Notes: generated from the letters alone by a model not told the origin. Positions 7,391 to 17,229 are shown, counted from the stretch's first letter. The stretch: 64,000 nt of DNA from Poriferisodalis sp965237655 (GCF_965237655.1 NZ_CBDEGB010000001.1:62001-126000); one strand, 5' to 3'. A program made the numbers and translations.

Positions 7391-9428
7391 TATTGAGCAA
7401 TTCATCGTAAGGATAGTTCAGTTTGTGTGCGACGTACTCAGCCGGAGACTCACCTACGATTCTGAGGAATTCAGCGTCATGAACTGCCCAAAACTCACGG
7501 TACAGGTCTTCCGCACTCAAGGCACCTTTGAAGAATGCACATAGCTTCTGGGCATTGTCTTCAGGATTCTGCGCAACTCCCTTGTCGCCCTCTTCGATTG
7601 CGAACAGGCCGAGCGCATCTAAGGGAACCGAGACGCGCTCCGGGTCGCTGCTCTCCGCTTCATCGCTGCTCCTCAGCTTCAACCGCGTAAAGGCCTCGGT
7701 CAGCCCCAATAGCGCGGCTGCTCGAATCCAACCCAAGACAGTGTCAGGTTCCTCAAGCAGAATGGAGCTAGGGTTCTGCGCGAGTCCCTTTGGCGTACGC
7801 TTAACGAGCCTGCCCCTGAAGAAGCCGAAACTCTCTTCATCCGATACATGCCATTTCTTGAAGAGGCTTCGTAGCATACTGTCTGCATGATCCAGGAACG
7901 GCGCTTCGGTGCCCATCGACTCTAGCCAGGCTATTCGAGCCGCGACTTCCGATCGTGTGTGCACGAAGGCGACTCTCGCGCTTGCTTCAGATGTGAACTT
8001 GAACTTCTTTGTCCAGTGGTCAACCTCAGGTCCTACTCCACCGGACCACTCAACACGGGTTGCGTCGCTGCTTCGATTTGGGTGGTAGAACGGTCGGTAA
8101 ACGAAGAGATGCGGGGTGTTCTCTACGATGATGTGATCCCTGAAGGAAACCTCCTCAAAGATTCTCGACTCCAATGACCGTGTGACGCTTAAGGCAATGT
8201 CATCGATAGGACTGAGGTCCTCGGTGAATATCTCTGTATGTTCCGGCGATAGATTCCCGATGCTTCCATCGGGCAGCTCTATCTTGCTCACCCAAAGCAG
8301 CTCCGATTGTGACTTTGGTAATTCCCAGCGCGCTGCCAGCAGTGCGGATTCTCTGCCTCCGTAGTCAACCGGGCCAGAATCATGGCCGTCGCAGCCGCTC
8401 GCGCCCTCGCCGTTGAGGCTCGGCTGCGCTTGTTCCTCGTCCGACTTGTGCTGATCGATAGTCGCAAAGCGGAGTTCGTCGATCGCGGTTGGATTTATCA
8501 GGAGCTGCTTGCCTCTTGAAAACGCGAAGTGCAGATCGTTGACTTCACCTACGACGGAACCCCATTCTCCCAATTCCTCCGGCAGCGAACTGGACTTCTT
8601 GTTGAGCCGCCGAACTTCGGAGATGCGATGCGACAAGTAGGTCCTAGGGATCTCGGAAGATTTCGCTAGATGCCACAGAGCGGTCTTCGAATGCTTGGTC
8701 CCCAGAATCGTAAAGTTTGCGCCGAGAATTCGCGCGATATTCTCCGCGTAGATCATCTCGGAGCGCCGCCATGACATAAGGTGCCCGAGCGCAAGCTCTT
8801 TGGCTTCCAGGCGGAGGCGGCGTGCCGCTAGCTTGTTTTGCCTGACAGCATCGTCGTCGTCTGGCGGGTTGGACGACGCGTCTAGCGAGCCTAGATTGAG
8901 ACCTCGCAACCCTGCGATCAGAGATGCCTTATTGTCGATGACAGACTGAGAGTATAGGCCTCCGGGGTTCTGCAATCTTGAGTACATATCAAAGATGTCG
9001 TCAATCAGAATCACTACATGGTCGAATTTGCAGCCTTCGCGATCCAGGTGACGTACATCGACTGGTGAAAAGAATTCACCGGTGTTCGAGTCGAACCATG
9101 TCAAGTGCAGCGAGAGAACACGCAAGTCAGCTTTCTTCGAATTCGCGTGCTTATCCATCAGACGGTCACAGGTGCTGTTCCATGTCTGATATAGCTCGTC
9201 CCGCGGCAATGTGACTACACTGCCCATCGATGGAACAGTGTCGCCGTGATTGACTATTCGCGCATCGCCCTTGTAGCTCTCACAGAGAGATGTCTCGAGA
9301 TCCCGCAACGCTTCGACTTTGCCTGCCTCGGCATCGGAGTTCTCATCGCTGTCGGAAAGCCCTCTGGCAATTGCCGACAAGCCGGTACCCGACGCTGCGC
9401 AAAGCAATACGAGTGGACTCTGGTCCAT
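7368..9428 (-). CDS. Large uncharacterised protein with degenerate P-loop motif
   Basis: I do not recognise this 686-residue protein. Its first strand and loop read VLLCAASGTGLSAIARGL (7–24), which looks like a Walker A of the SGxGxS type in which the essential lysine is leucine. A later HVVILIDDIFDMY (137–149) resembles Walker B with two acidic residues. The middle holds a charged, acidic linker (about 300–350) and the C-terminal third is helical. No membrane segment is visible. Base composition is clearly lower in GC than the neighbours, a sign of transfer. It follows a 102-residue gene by 26 bases in the same direction, so the two probably form one unit. A kinase-like or AAA-like sensor in a defence system is possible but unproven. 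Confidence 0.6.
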   Translation of the reverse strand: MDQSPLVLLCAASGTGLSAIARGLSDSDENSDAEAGKVEALRDLETSLCESYKGDARIVNHGDTVPSMGSVVTLPRDELYQTWNSTCDRLMDKHANSKKADLRVLSLHLTWFDSNTGEFFSPVDVRHLDREGCKFDHVVILIDDIFDMYSRLQNPGGLYSQSVIDNKASLIAGLRGLNLGSLDASSNPPDDDDAVRQNKLAARRLRLEAKELALGHLMSWRRSEMIYAENIARILGANFTILGTKHSKTALWHLAKSSEIPRTYLSHRISEVRRLNKKSSSLPEELGEWGSVVGEVNDLHFAFSRGKQLLINPTAIDELRFATIDQHKSDEEQAQPSLNGEGASGCDGHDSGPVDYGGRESALLAARWELPKSQSELLWVSKIELPDGSIGNLSPEHTEIFTEDLSPIDDIALSVTRSLESRIFEEVSFRDHIIVENTPHLFVYRPFYHPNRSSDATRVEWSGGVGPEVDHWTKKFKFTSEASARVAFVHTRSEVAARIAWLESMGTEAPFLDHADSMLRSLFKKWHVSDEESFGFFRGRLVKRTPKGLAQNPSSILLEEPDTVLGWIRAAALLGLTEAFTRLKLRSSDEAESSDPERVSVPLDALGLFAIEEGDKGVAQNPEDNAQKLCAFFKGALSAEDLYREFWAVHDAEFLRIVGESPAEYVAHKLNYPYDELLNTSLAKQT

Positions 9429-9454
9429 GACGAGAAAGGCTCGTTCGACCCGGT

Positions 9455-9763
9455 CTAGCTATTCTCAAGGCGCTTGATAGCTTCAAGAATATCTGTCTTC
9501 CCGACGAGAGTCGAATTTCGTGAGCGAAAAATTGGACGAGGCAAGCGACAATTTGGCGTGAATATCCAAGCGATAGACGAGTTCTTTAGCTTCTGACGGA
9601 TTTCTTCGATCTCGGGAAGAGCCGGATCTCCGGTCAGAATCGCCTGAGTCGTGTTCAGGTACGCGTCGCGCGCCTGCTCGCTGTTGAATACCTGCTCATA
9701 TAGGGATGCTGCCCTTTTGCCCTTTGTCTGGATTGCAGAGCCTGCTGAGACTGAGTCGTCCAC
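9455..9763 (-). CDS. Small hypothetical protein (102 aa) upstream of the degenerate P-loop protein
   Basis: I do not recognise this protein. It is mostly helical and polar, with the segment KGKRAASLYEQVFNSEQARD near the N-terminus and a basic stretch PNCRLPRPIFRSRNS toward the end. The start is GTG at 9763, supported by AAGGAC about 8 bases upstream. It shares the low-GC character of the following 686-residue gene and is separated from it by only 26 bases, so the pair was probably acquired together. No HTH, nuclease or toxin motif is seen. A dedicated regulator or binding partner of the large protein is the simplest guess. Confidence 0.5.
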   Translation of the reverse strand: MDDSVSAGSAIQTKGKRAASLYEQVFNSEQARDAYLNTTQAILTGDPALPEIEEIRQKLKNSSIAWIFTPNCRLPRPIFRSRNSTLVGKTDILEAIKRLENS

Positions 9764-10560
9764 TTGATGTCCTTTGCCTTCTCCGGAACTCGTTTCCGAA
9801 TTTTCATTCGATTTCTGCCGAAACTGCGAACCAAAGTTCCTCCGTTTAAGTTACAGTAATGTAATTCGCCGCGCGCCCAAGGGATGCCCTTATCTCCAGC
9901 GGACTCGACCGCTCCCGCCACGCAGCGCGGGCGCAGGCCGGGTCGTCATGCAGCGTCGCCGCGTCTGAAGACGTCGAGTCCCGCAGGTCACGTGCACCAG
10001 GGAGTTACATGTGGTCCACCGATACGCAGCGACCTCAAGACCGTTCACCCGACGGCAGCGCTGCTCACGTCTCGCTCGACGGCTACAGGTTCTTCGCGGC
10101 AGCACAGAGCATCACCCTAGACGCGGGCCGCGTGCGGGGCTTCCTCGTCCGAAGGCACCGATCACCCGCTGCGAATTCCGAGGGCCATCAACCCACTCTC
10201 GCGCTTCGTAGCCGGACTCAATCCCCAGTCATGCCATTCCCAGCCGTGGCGTCGCGACGGCACTGCCCCTCGACGAGAGCGAGTCTGAGACACGACGCTG
10301 GATCCATCGTTGGCGCAGGGTCTCTCGCCGTCGTCGCTGTGCCGTTTGTGCAAGCGGCACATGCGGCCAGCACCGCCACGTCCCGGCGGCACACCTGCCC
10401 TCTCGGTCAAGGACAACGCGCTCGCGGCAGCCTGGACTGGCCGTGGCCTCAGAAGCCACGCCAGTCGCCACCCGATTACCGCACCGTCATCGCCGACCTG
10501 CACGCACCAACCGAGACCATCCTACGGTGGATACACGCCATTCGCATCGCTTGATCACAT
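9764..10560. other. Gene-poor stretch, about 800 bases
   Basis: Several overlapping frames are open on both strands, but none has a good start signal, a recognisable motif or natural composition. The first 80 bases upstream of the 102-residue gene are AT-richer and contain the near-palindrome TTACAGTAATGTAA (about 9851–9864), a candidate promoter or operator for that unit. The rest may be decayed coding DNA: one plus frame near 10310–10420 has a CxxC pair but no support beyond that. Confidence 0.35.
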
Positions 10561-10729
10561 CTAATCGTTGCGAGTTGCCCATCTGCGAAACACTCGGCCG
10601 GTGTCCTTCTTGACAACCTTCAATTGACCCACGTAGTCGGTTTTGTCGAGGACCCGGTATCGAAGTGACGCGTCGACGTCGCGGATGGCGGCAGACCTAG
10701 GACTGGCTTCGGCTCTTGAGCGTTGTGAC
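10561..10729 (-). pseudogene. Possible displaced C-terminal remnant
   Basis: In a different minus frame from the 1369-residue gene that ends at 10730, bases 10561–10680 encode a natural-looking tail of about 40 residues (LRYRVLDKTDYVGQLKVV, then KKDTGRVFRRWATRND) ending in a stop. It has no start of its own and what precedes it in frame is arginine/serine-rich shadow. It could be the original C-terminus of the 1369-residue protein after a frameshift, or the tail of another decayed gene. Confidence 0.25.
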
Positions 10730-13700
10730 TCAGTCCTCGAGGCCAGGTCTCGATCTCCAGCGGCGCGCCGCGCTTGCGCGGCCGTTTGCAGCTCGGCGCA
10801 GCAATGCTGCTGTAGCTGGCCATCGGAATGAGATCGTCTCCATGTCGCTCTCGGCCTGGGCTGCGCCTTGTTCGGCCTCGGCGGCCATCTGCGGCACAAT
10901 GCCGATTTGAAGCGGGGTCGGTCCGCTGACTAGGCCTTGCACGAGACCGTCCACAAGCGCTTCAGACTGCTGTTCTTCGAGCAGATCCCGCAGCGCGACT
11001 GGCGGGGAGATCCCCTCGTCAGGGTCGGGCGGCAGCGCTGCGAGCACGCGACCGAGGCGCTCCTCGGCGAGCTCGCGGATGTCGGCATCGGCCAGCAAGC
11101 TGCGAGCCTCGCTCAGCCACGTTCGGAGAAGCTGCTTGTCGGCTAGGCCGTCTTCGTCGAGCCCCGGCGGAGTTCGCCATGTATCGAGCAAGCGCTGCGC
11201 CTCACTTCGAAATGCCCGGTCCACGTCGATGCCGTAGACGGATTGCAGAAGCTCGACGTAGAACCCTGGATCGAGCGCCATGCGGTCATGCAGGAATGGG
11301 ACGGGTTCGCTCACGCGGCGTGCTGAGATGAACGCAATCTGCAGTCGCGCCAGCTGCTGTTGCTGAGGCAAGTGAAGATTGTCGCGTGTCAGCGGGCAAT
11401 GCTCGGCGAGTCCGTCGAGCATTTCATTGATGTTCCAAGCGTCCATGTGGGTCGGAGTTCGGTCCGGTTCAGAACTCGCGCAGCCTTCGAGTGCCTGCAT
11501 CGCGAGTTCGGCGTAGCGGTCAGGTGAGAGTTCCGATGTTCTCCGGTACGAGACCAGGAACTCGGCCGCGTCCATGTGCCGCTCCACGCTGAGCAGCCCG
11601 ACGGCGGTCCGTTCGACGTGGCAGAAATCGCTGCCGAGCCCTCGTGTGTCCATGCGACGCCAGAATGCGGCTTGCACTTGAGGATCTCGGGCGTCAGCTT
11701 CTTGCCATGAGGCTGGGTGGTCTCGTGTCAGCGCGAGCAGCCAGCCTGCTTGAGCGGGGCTTGACTGGGGATCGTCGAGCAAGTCTCTCACCCATGCCCA
11801 TTCGTCGATGTCGGATTGGCTCAGTCTCCGAAAGAGGGTGCCGAAGTAGCCGTCAGCCATGGCCGCGTCCCGCTGATCCTCCCACTCAGACGAAGGTGCT
11901 GTTGCGGGCATGTCGAGGCTCCCGTACAGCCACGCTTCGATGGAGTCGAGCGGGTCGCTCAGCTCGCCCGGGCTGGATGAGCCGACGGAGTGCCGGAGGT
12001 GCGCGATCGAGACACCGACGCTCGCCACGGGCCCGAAACCCGAGTCGGAGCCGATCTCGTCAGCCAGCCGCTCGATCCCTCGACGGCCATCAGCTCGGAT
12101 GATCTGCGCCACGGCCTCGGAACGTCGGTCCCTCAATGCCGCTTCGTAGGCTTCGTGGTCGTCGTAGGCTGACGGGCCATCGCCGAGGTCCGGCGAGTGG
12201 TGCTCGAACAGCCACAGATGATCTTCACTGTCGTTGTCATCTGAGGAGCGGGCGGCGTTCGCGAGCTCCCCGAGGTGGGAAAGTCGCTCGGCCTCCGCGG
12301 CGGGCAACGACCAGTCTTGGTCGGCGTGCTGCTGATGCGTCCGGGCCAAGTTGGGCAGCGTTCGGCCGATTTGCAGGAGCTGATCGGGTTCAATCGTCGG
12401 CGCAGCCTCCGACGTCAAGAACTCCTCGAACATGTCCCAAAGCGCCGAACGCTGCGGAAGCGGCACACGCGCAGCGCTCGCCGGCGTGGCGGCATCTACA
12501 AGATCCAGAATTGCGTTGCTGTCATGGTGGCGAACGAGCCGGCAGCGCACCGCTGCCACCAGCATCGTCGACACCTCGCCTACATACTCCGTCACCGAAT
12601 CAAGTGTGATGTCTCGTGAAGGCAGTTCGTAGTCGCGAACGGTCGGACGGGGCCCATCAATGACAGTCGAATGCTGTTCGGGGATCAGAGACAGGAGCAG
12701 CTGCGAGAGTGCTTCGAACATTTCCGCGGCAGAGTCGGAACCGAGAACTCGGCTGCTGAGTCCACTCAGGACATCGAGCCGTGCTTGGTTGCTCGCGGCG
12801 GTCTGCGGAGCCCAAGGAGAGAAGATCTCTGCAAACGTCCGCGATGGCCGATTGGCGATGCGACCCCCCGGATAGAGCACGTGCAACCGCAACAACACGT
12901 CGGCGATCTGCGGAAGAAGATCGGGCAGCCACGCCAACGTCTCGAAGGCGAACAGAACACGCACATGAGGCGAACTCGGACCCATGATGTCAACGGCGTC
13001 GTGCCGGTCGGTGAACAAGTGCTGCGCGGCATCGTCAGCCAGCTCGCAGGAGATCTTGACAGCGGCCAGAAACTCATCGGGTGCAGCCTCCGCCAGTAAC
13101 GACAAGATGTCGCCGAGATCCACGAGACGCCCCGGAGTCCCGACAAGCTCGTCCGGGAGGACCTGCGCTGCGTTGGGCCCGGCCGTTTGCCCGCTCGCGC
13201 CCGCGAGCAGTCTGCGCACGGTGAACGCTGCCACGGTCGTCACGTCCGAGCAATGCCTCAACGTCTGCCGGTCCACCGCATCCGCCAACAGTGCAAGCGA
13301 CCTCGCCAGTCCTCGGCGCAACTGCGGCGAGTATGACCATCCTCCGCCAATGAGGCCCGCGGCGGCATGCTGCGAGCCTTGCATGCCGCGACGCGGATCG
13401 ATCTCGCCGAGCACACGATGCGCCGCTTCGACCAAGCGTTCGACATCAGTGTCGGTGAGCAGCTTGGGCGCGAGCAGCTCCCACGCATCGCGTGGAGCCG
13501 CCAATCTCCATTCAGAGTTCGATTGCTGAACCAGCGGATCGCCGCCATCTGCTAACCGGTGCAACTCCCGCTCGATCGTCTCGTACTCGACTTGACCACC
13601 CGCCAGATCAACGAGAATCTCGCCGTCGGAGTACTCCTGGTCGAATGTCCGCAGCCCGGTCGACCAAGCCCCGGCGAGCAGCGCAGCACGAATGGAGCTC

Positions 13701-14839
13701 CGCTGGTTCTCGCTGCCTTCGTCGCGCGCCCACAGCGGAACTTGCACGACATGATCGACTGACAAGGCACGGCGCAGCGCAGCAGGGCTCCTGCGCCCCA
13801 ACGCACCCAATTCTTGAGCACGGTGATACTCCATGCCGGATCGCTGGGCAGTGCCACAGCTCAGCGCCTCAGCCACTGCCGATGCCTTGAGGAGAGGCAC
13901 AGACACAAGGGCTCCCGATCCCTGCGAGCGCCTCGGCACAGCGAACCCATCGCCGCTTCGAGCTGCCGCTGTCACAATCAAGTGATGATTCCGCGCTGAC
14001 TGGCCCACGACGAGACCAGGATCAGCAGCGACCAGCACCATCGGGCCACCGGGTTCGCCCAGAAGTCGGCTCAGCGCCGCTTGCCCATGCACGAACACCA
14101 TCCGCTCCAGCAACGCGAAGCCCGCAACAGAGACACCCGAGGCGGACGCGGCGGCTGCAATGAACTCAAGGGCATCGTCGAGCGACTCAGCCTCGACAGT
14201 GACAGGCGATGTGCCACTCGCCAATTCCTCACACAGCTGCTCGGCTGCATCGGACCTGCCCGAGAGCACAACAGACTCGCTGTAGCGGACGTCCGTCCGA
14301 GCCAACCGGTCCTTCCACCAAGCAGGACCCGGCTTGAACTCGGCAGCGTTCAGATCCAGCCGCTCCGCCAGCCACAGCTCGGTGAAGGGCGCGACGGCGA
14401 GCCAGCTGAGGAGATGGTCAAGGCCGTACGCCCGAACCGAATTCCAGTCGCTGCTCGTCCGCTCGGCCTCCCACTTATCCGTGTCGGACCACTGGCGCAG
14501 CGACACCGCCACATAGCTCGTATCAGGCTTTTGCCAGCCCGTTGGAGCATCAACGCGCTTATCAAAATCCTTCTTCGCCTTGTCAGCCGGATGTTCCTGG
14601 GTCGACACTTCCCAGACAGACGAGCCCTCGGGCACCCACATCGAATCCGGCGGTGCACCTTGCACGAGTCCGTCGAAACCCGGAAGGACGACACCCTTGC
14701 CACTAGGGAAGTAGGCATCAGCACGGCCCCCTGTGGTCTCAATCACCAAACGCCGCATCAGCTCCGGCAGCGTCGATTGCGCATCAGGCCAGCGGGCCCA
14801 GCCCTCCATGTGAGCACGTTCCACCAATCCAATTGTCAT
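10730..14839 (-). CDS. Giant protein with PD-(D/E)XK-like N-terminus, putative defence effector
   Basis: This 1369-residue protein begins with a domain that has the order of a restriction-type nuclease fold: a helix WARWPDAQSTLPELMRRLV, then PGFDG (D56), then SSVWEVST (E77), then ADKAKKDFDKR (lysines about 87–90). This is the D…ExS…K pattern of a PD-(D/E)XK variant. A central region (about 200–300) has a nucleotide-binding-like strand pattern but no Walker A glycine–lysine, so any NTPase would be inactive. The remaining roughly 900 residues are helical, rich in Leu/Ala/Glu, and suggest a solenoid or sensor. The ATG at 14839 is the first in frame. It is divergent from a DNA methyltransferase 133 bases away. 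The last 30 residues are arginine-rich and may follow a frameshift. Confidence 0.6.
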   Translation of the reverse strand: MTIGLVERAHMEGWARWPDAQSTLPELMRRLVIETTGGRADAYFPSGKGVVLPGFDGLVQGAPPDSMWVPEGSSVWEVSTQEHPADKAKKDFDKRVDAPTGWQKPDTSYVAVSLRQWSDTDKWEAERTSSDWNSVRAYGLDHLLSWLAVAPFTELWLAERLDLNAAEFKPGPAWWKDRLARTDVRYSESVVLSGRSDAAEQLCEELASGTSPVTVEAESLDDALEFIAAAASASGVSVAGFALLERMVFVHGQAALSRLLGEPGGPMVLVAADPGLVVGQSARNHHLIVTAAARSGDGFAVPRRSQGSGALVSVPLLKASAVAEALSCGTAQRSGMEYHRAQELGALGRRSPAALRRALSVDHVVQVPLWARDEGSENQRSSIRAALLAGAWSTGLRTFDQEYSDGEILVDLAGGQVEYETIERELHRLADGGDPLVQQSNSEWRLAAPRDAWELLAPKLLTDTDVERLVEAAHRVLGEIDPRRGMQGSQHAAAGLIGGGWSYSPQLRRGLARSLALLADAVDRQTLRHCSDVTTVAAFTVRRLLAGASGQTAGPNAAQVLPDELVGTPGRLVDLGDILSLLAEAAPDEFLAAVKISCELADDAAQHLFTDRHDAVDIMGPSSPHVRVLFAFETLAWLPDLLPQIADVLLRLHVLYPGGRIANRPSRTFAEIFSPWAPQTAASNQARLDVLSGLSSRVLGSDSAAEMFEALSQLLLSLIPEQHSTVIDGPRPTVRDYELPSRDITLDSVTEYVGEVSTMLVAAVRCRLVRHHDSNAILDLVDAATPASAARVPLPQRSALWDMFEEFLTSEAAPTIEPDQLLQIGRTLPNLARTHQQHADQDWSLPAAEAERLSHLGELANAARSSDDNDSEDHLWLFEHHSPDLGDGPSAYDDHEAYEAALRDRRSEAVAQIIRADGRRGIERLADEIGSDSGFGPVASVGVSIAHLRHSVGSSSPGELSDPLDSIEAWLYGSLDMPATAPSSEWEDQRDAAMADGYFGTLFRRLSQSDIDEWAWVRDLLDDPQSSPAQAGWLLALTRDHPASWQEADARDPQVQAAFWRRMDTRGLGSDFCHVERTAVGLLSVERHMDAAEFLVSYRRTSELSPDRYAELAMQALEGCASSEPDRTPTHMDAWNINEMLDGLAEHCPLTRDNLHLPQQQQLARLQIAFISARRVSEPVPFLHDRMALDPGFYVELLQSVYGIDVDRAFRSEAQRLLDTWRTPPGLDEDGLADKQLLRTWLSEARSLLADADIRELAEERLGRVLAALPPDPDEGISPPVALRDLLEEQQSEALVDGLVQGLVSGPTPLQIGIVPQMAAEAEQGAAQAESDMETISFRWPATAALLRRAANGRASAARRWRSRPGLED

Positions 14840-14972
14840 GACGGAGCAGGATACGAAGCGAACAGCCGTCCCAAACTGAGGTCAGCAGGATTCTCTTCGA
14901 GTGGATCTGCGTTCCCTACGCTGCGAAGCGATGAGGAGCTGCTCCAGCGCATCAGGCATTGAGGGGCTGGAG

Positions 14973-16262
14973 ATGCGTATCAGGGCGGTGGCGCGACGTT
15001 CGAGGCGCGGCGAGCTTGACGGTCCTGGGGCGTTGTCGGGTCCGGTGCTGTTTCAGTACCCGGGGAGGATGGCTCCGTCTGTTCAGTCGGCGATTTTCGA
15101 CGCTGTGCTGCCTGCTCTGCCCGACGGGGCGGCTGTGTTGGATCCGTTCGTGGGGTCGGGCATCACTCTGGACGCAGCGCGGTTGAGGTCGCTGGAGTTC
15201 ACCGGTATTGACATCAATCCGCTCGCGGTTCTGATCTGCGCGGTCAAGGCCGGCCCGCTGCGCTGTGCTGAGTTCTTGTGTAGTGCCCGGTCAGTGGGGC
15301 TGGCTGCGCGATTTGATTCGCGTGTGGGATTGGACCATGAGTTCGCCGGTCTCGAGAAGTGGTTTCGACACGACGTGGCCACGGATCTCGCGCGTTTGCG
15401 CAGAGCGATCCTCGACGTCGACGATGATGCGACACGGGATTTCTTGTGGGTGTGCATTGCCGAGACGGTCCGCAATGTCAGCAACTCACGGATCTCGACG
15501 TACAAGCTTCACATCCGCCTTCCCCATGAGTTGCGGCGGCCGTTGCGGGTCATCGACTTCTTCGAAGCAGTCGCTGAATCGTTCACGGAGCAGCTGGCCG
15601 AGCACGCGAGTGCGCCGCCCGACTCAGGACGCGACCACTATCGAATGGCGCGGTTGGTGTGCGGCGACGTCCGGGCCGCTGATCGCACAGTTCTGCCGCC
15701 CCGCAGTTTCAACTTGGTGATCACATCCCCGCCCTATGGCGACAACTACACAACCGTCCCCTACGGCCAAGCCTCATACCTGCCCCTGCACTGGATTCCA
15801 GCGAGCGAGCTTGCGCGCACCACAAAGAGCCTCCACCCCACGACCGCGTACGAAACCGACAAAGGGAGTCTCGGAGGGTCGATGAAGGCTCCGCCAGGCC
15901 GGCCACCGCCTGAGTCCGAGGCGCTCGCTGTGACGCTGCAGCTGCTCAGCGGCGAGCCGGCGAAGCGAATCAAGCGTCTCCGGCGATTCGTCGAAGACCT
16001 CGACCACTGCTTGGAACGCATCATCGAGGCTTGCGTCCCCGGAGCAGTTCTCGTGTGGACCATCGGCGATCGGCACGTAGGCGGCCGGCCCGTGCCGCTG
16101 AGGCAGATCTTCAGCGAACTGGCCGTATCGCGGGGACTCTCGAAGAAGGGTGCGATCAACCGAGTTCTGTCCCCGAACCGTCGCATGGCTCCCCGCAATC
16201 GACACGCACCGAGGATGTCCTCAGAGGACTCGCTCGTGTTCGTCATGCCGACAGACCGCTGA
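14973..16262 (+). CDS. Amino DNA methyltransferase (N6-adenine or N4-cytosine)
   Basis: This 429-residue protein carries the SAM-binding motif VLDPFVGSGITLDAAR (55–70) followed by FTGIDINPLA, and the catalytic motif TSPPYGDNY (251–259). TSPPY is the form found in many exocyclic-amino DNA methyltransferases. The SAM motif precedes the catalytic motif with about 190 residues between, which is the alpha-like order rather than the beta order usual for TSPPY enzymes. The intervening part is a candidate target-recognition domain. ATG 14973 is chosen because GAGGGG lies 6 bases upstream; in-frame starts at 14901 and 14931 lack such a site. It is divergent from the nuclease-like 1369-residue gene, so protection of host DNA is a plausible role. 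Confidence 0.85.
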   Translation: MRIRAVARRSRRGELDGPGALSGPVLFQYPGRMAPSVQSAIFDAVLPALPDGAAVLDPFVGSGITLDAARLRSLEFTGIDINPLAVLICAVKAGPLRCAEFLCSARSVGLAARFDSRVGLDHEFAGLEKWFRHDVATDLARLRRAILDVDDDATRDFLWVCIAETVRNVSNSRISTYKLHIRLPHELRRPLRVIDFFEAVAESFTEQLAEHASAPPDSGRDHYRMARLVCGDVRAADRTVLPPRSFNLVITSPPYGDNYTTVPYGQASYLPLHWIPASELARTTKSLHPTTAYETDKGSLGGSMKAPPGRPPPESEALAVTLQLLSGEPAKRIKRLRRFVEDLDHCLERIIEACVPGAVLVWTIGDRHVGGRPVPLRQIFSELAVSRGLSKKGAINRVLSPNRRMAPRNRHAPRMSSEDSLVFVMPTDR

Positions 16263-16443
16263 AGTCAGCGAATCGCAACAACCGATCACCGGACGGCGGG
16301 TCGTTCACAGGCCGCCCATGAGACGCTCAGCCACGACCCACGAGTCCGTGGAGCCCTTGCGGGACTGATGCCCACTAGGCCCATACCGGTCGTCGCAGCG
16401 ATGCGTGATCACTTCGGCGTCTCACCCCATCGCGATTCCGCGA

Positions 16444-17229
16444 GCTTCGGATCGCGCTGTTCTTCGGCCAGGCCGCGATCACGTCAACCCGCATGAACGC
16501 TGCGGAATCGCCCAATTCGACGCCGAAAACGGAAGATCGCCAGGCGACCTCTGGGACCCTGGTGCGTCGCAGCCACGGCACCGCTCCACAACCACACGGA
16601 CAGCGCCGCGGCTGCGACAACCACAAGTCGACATGCAACGTACACCGCGCACCCCGCTGCCGAGCCGGCCCACTGCCAGGCAAACCGCACGACGCGCGCT
16701 CGGCCATGCTTCGGATCGCGCTGTTCTTCGGCCAGGCCGCGATCACGTCAACCCGCATGAACGCTGCGGAATCGCCCAATTCGACGCCGAAAACGGAAGA
16801 TCGCCAGGCGACCTCTGGGACCCTGGTGCGTCGCAGCCACGGCACCGCTCCACAACCACACGGACAGCGCCGCGGCTGCGACAACCACAAGTCGACATGC
16901 AACGTACACCGCGCACCCCGCTGCCGAGCCGGCCCACTGCCAGGCAAACCGCACGACGCGCGCTCGGCCATGCTTCGGATCGCGCTGTTCTTCGGCCAGG
17001 CCGCGATCACGTCAACCCGCATGAACGCTGCGGAATCGCCCAATTCGACGCCGAAAACGGAAGATCGCCAGGCGACCTCTGGGACCCTGGTGCGTCGCAG
17101 CCACGGCACCGCTCCACAACCACACGGACAGCGCCGCGGCTGCGACAACCACAAGTCGACATGCAACGTACACCGCGCACCCCGCTGCCGAGCCGGCCCA
17201 CTGCCAGGCAAACCGCACGACGCGCGCTC
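16444..17229. repeat. Three identical 264-bp tandem repeats
   Basis: The unit beginning GCTTCGGATCGCGCTGTTC occurs at 16444–16707, 16708–16971 and 16972–17229, the last copy lacking only its final 6 bases. I see no base difference among the copies. Because 264 is a multiple of three, long frames stay open through the array on both strands (about 280 codons), but none has a start signal or natural composition, so I treat the array as non-coding. It lies between the methyltransferase and the recombinase; the stretch 16263–16443 before it holds nothing I recognise. Recent amplification, a recombinase recognition array, or an assembly artefact are all possible. Confidence 0.9.

Noticed and set aside
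10009..10554. 181-codon plus frame
   Set aside because: Its composition is Arg/Ser/His-rich without motifs or a start signal, and competing frames are equally open.
16444..17229. CRISPR array
   Set aside because: The unit is 264 bp with no short repeat/spacer alternation and no cas gene is present.
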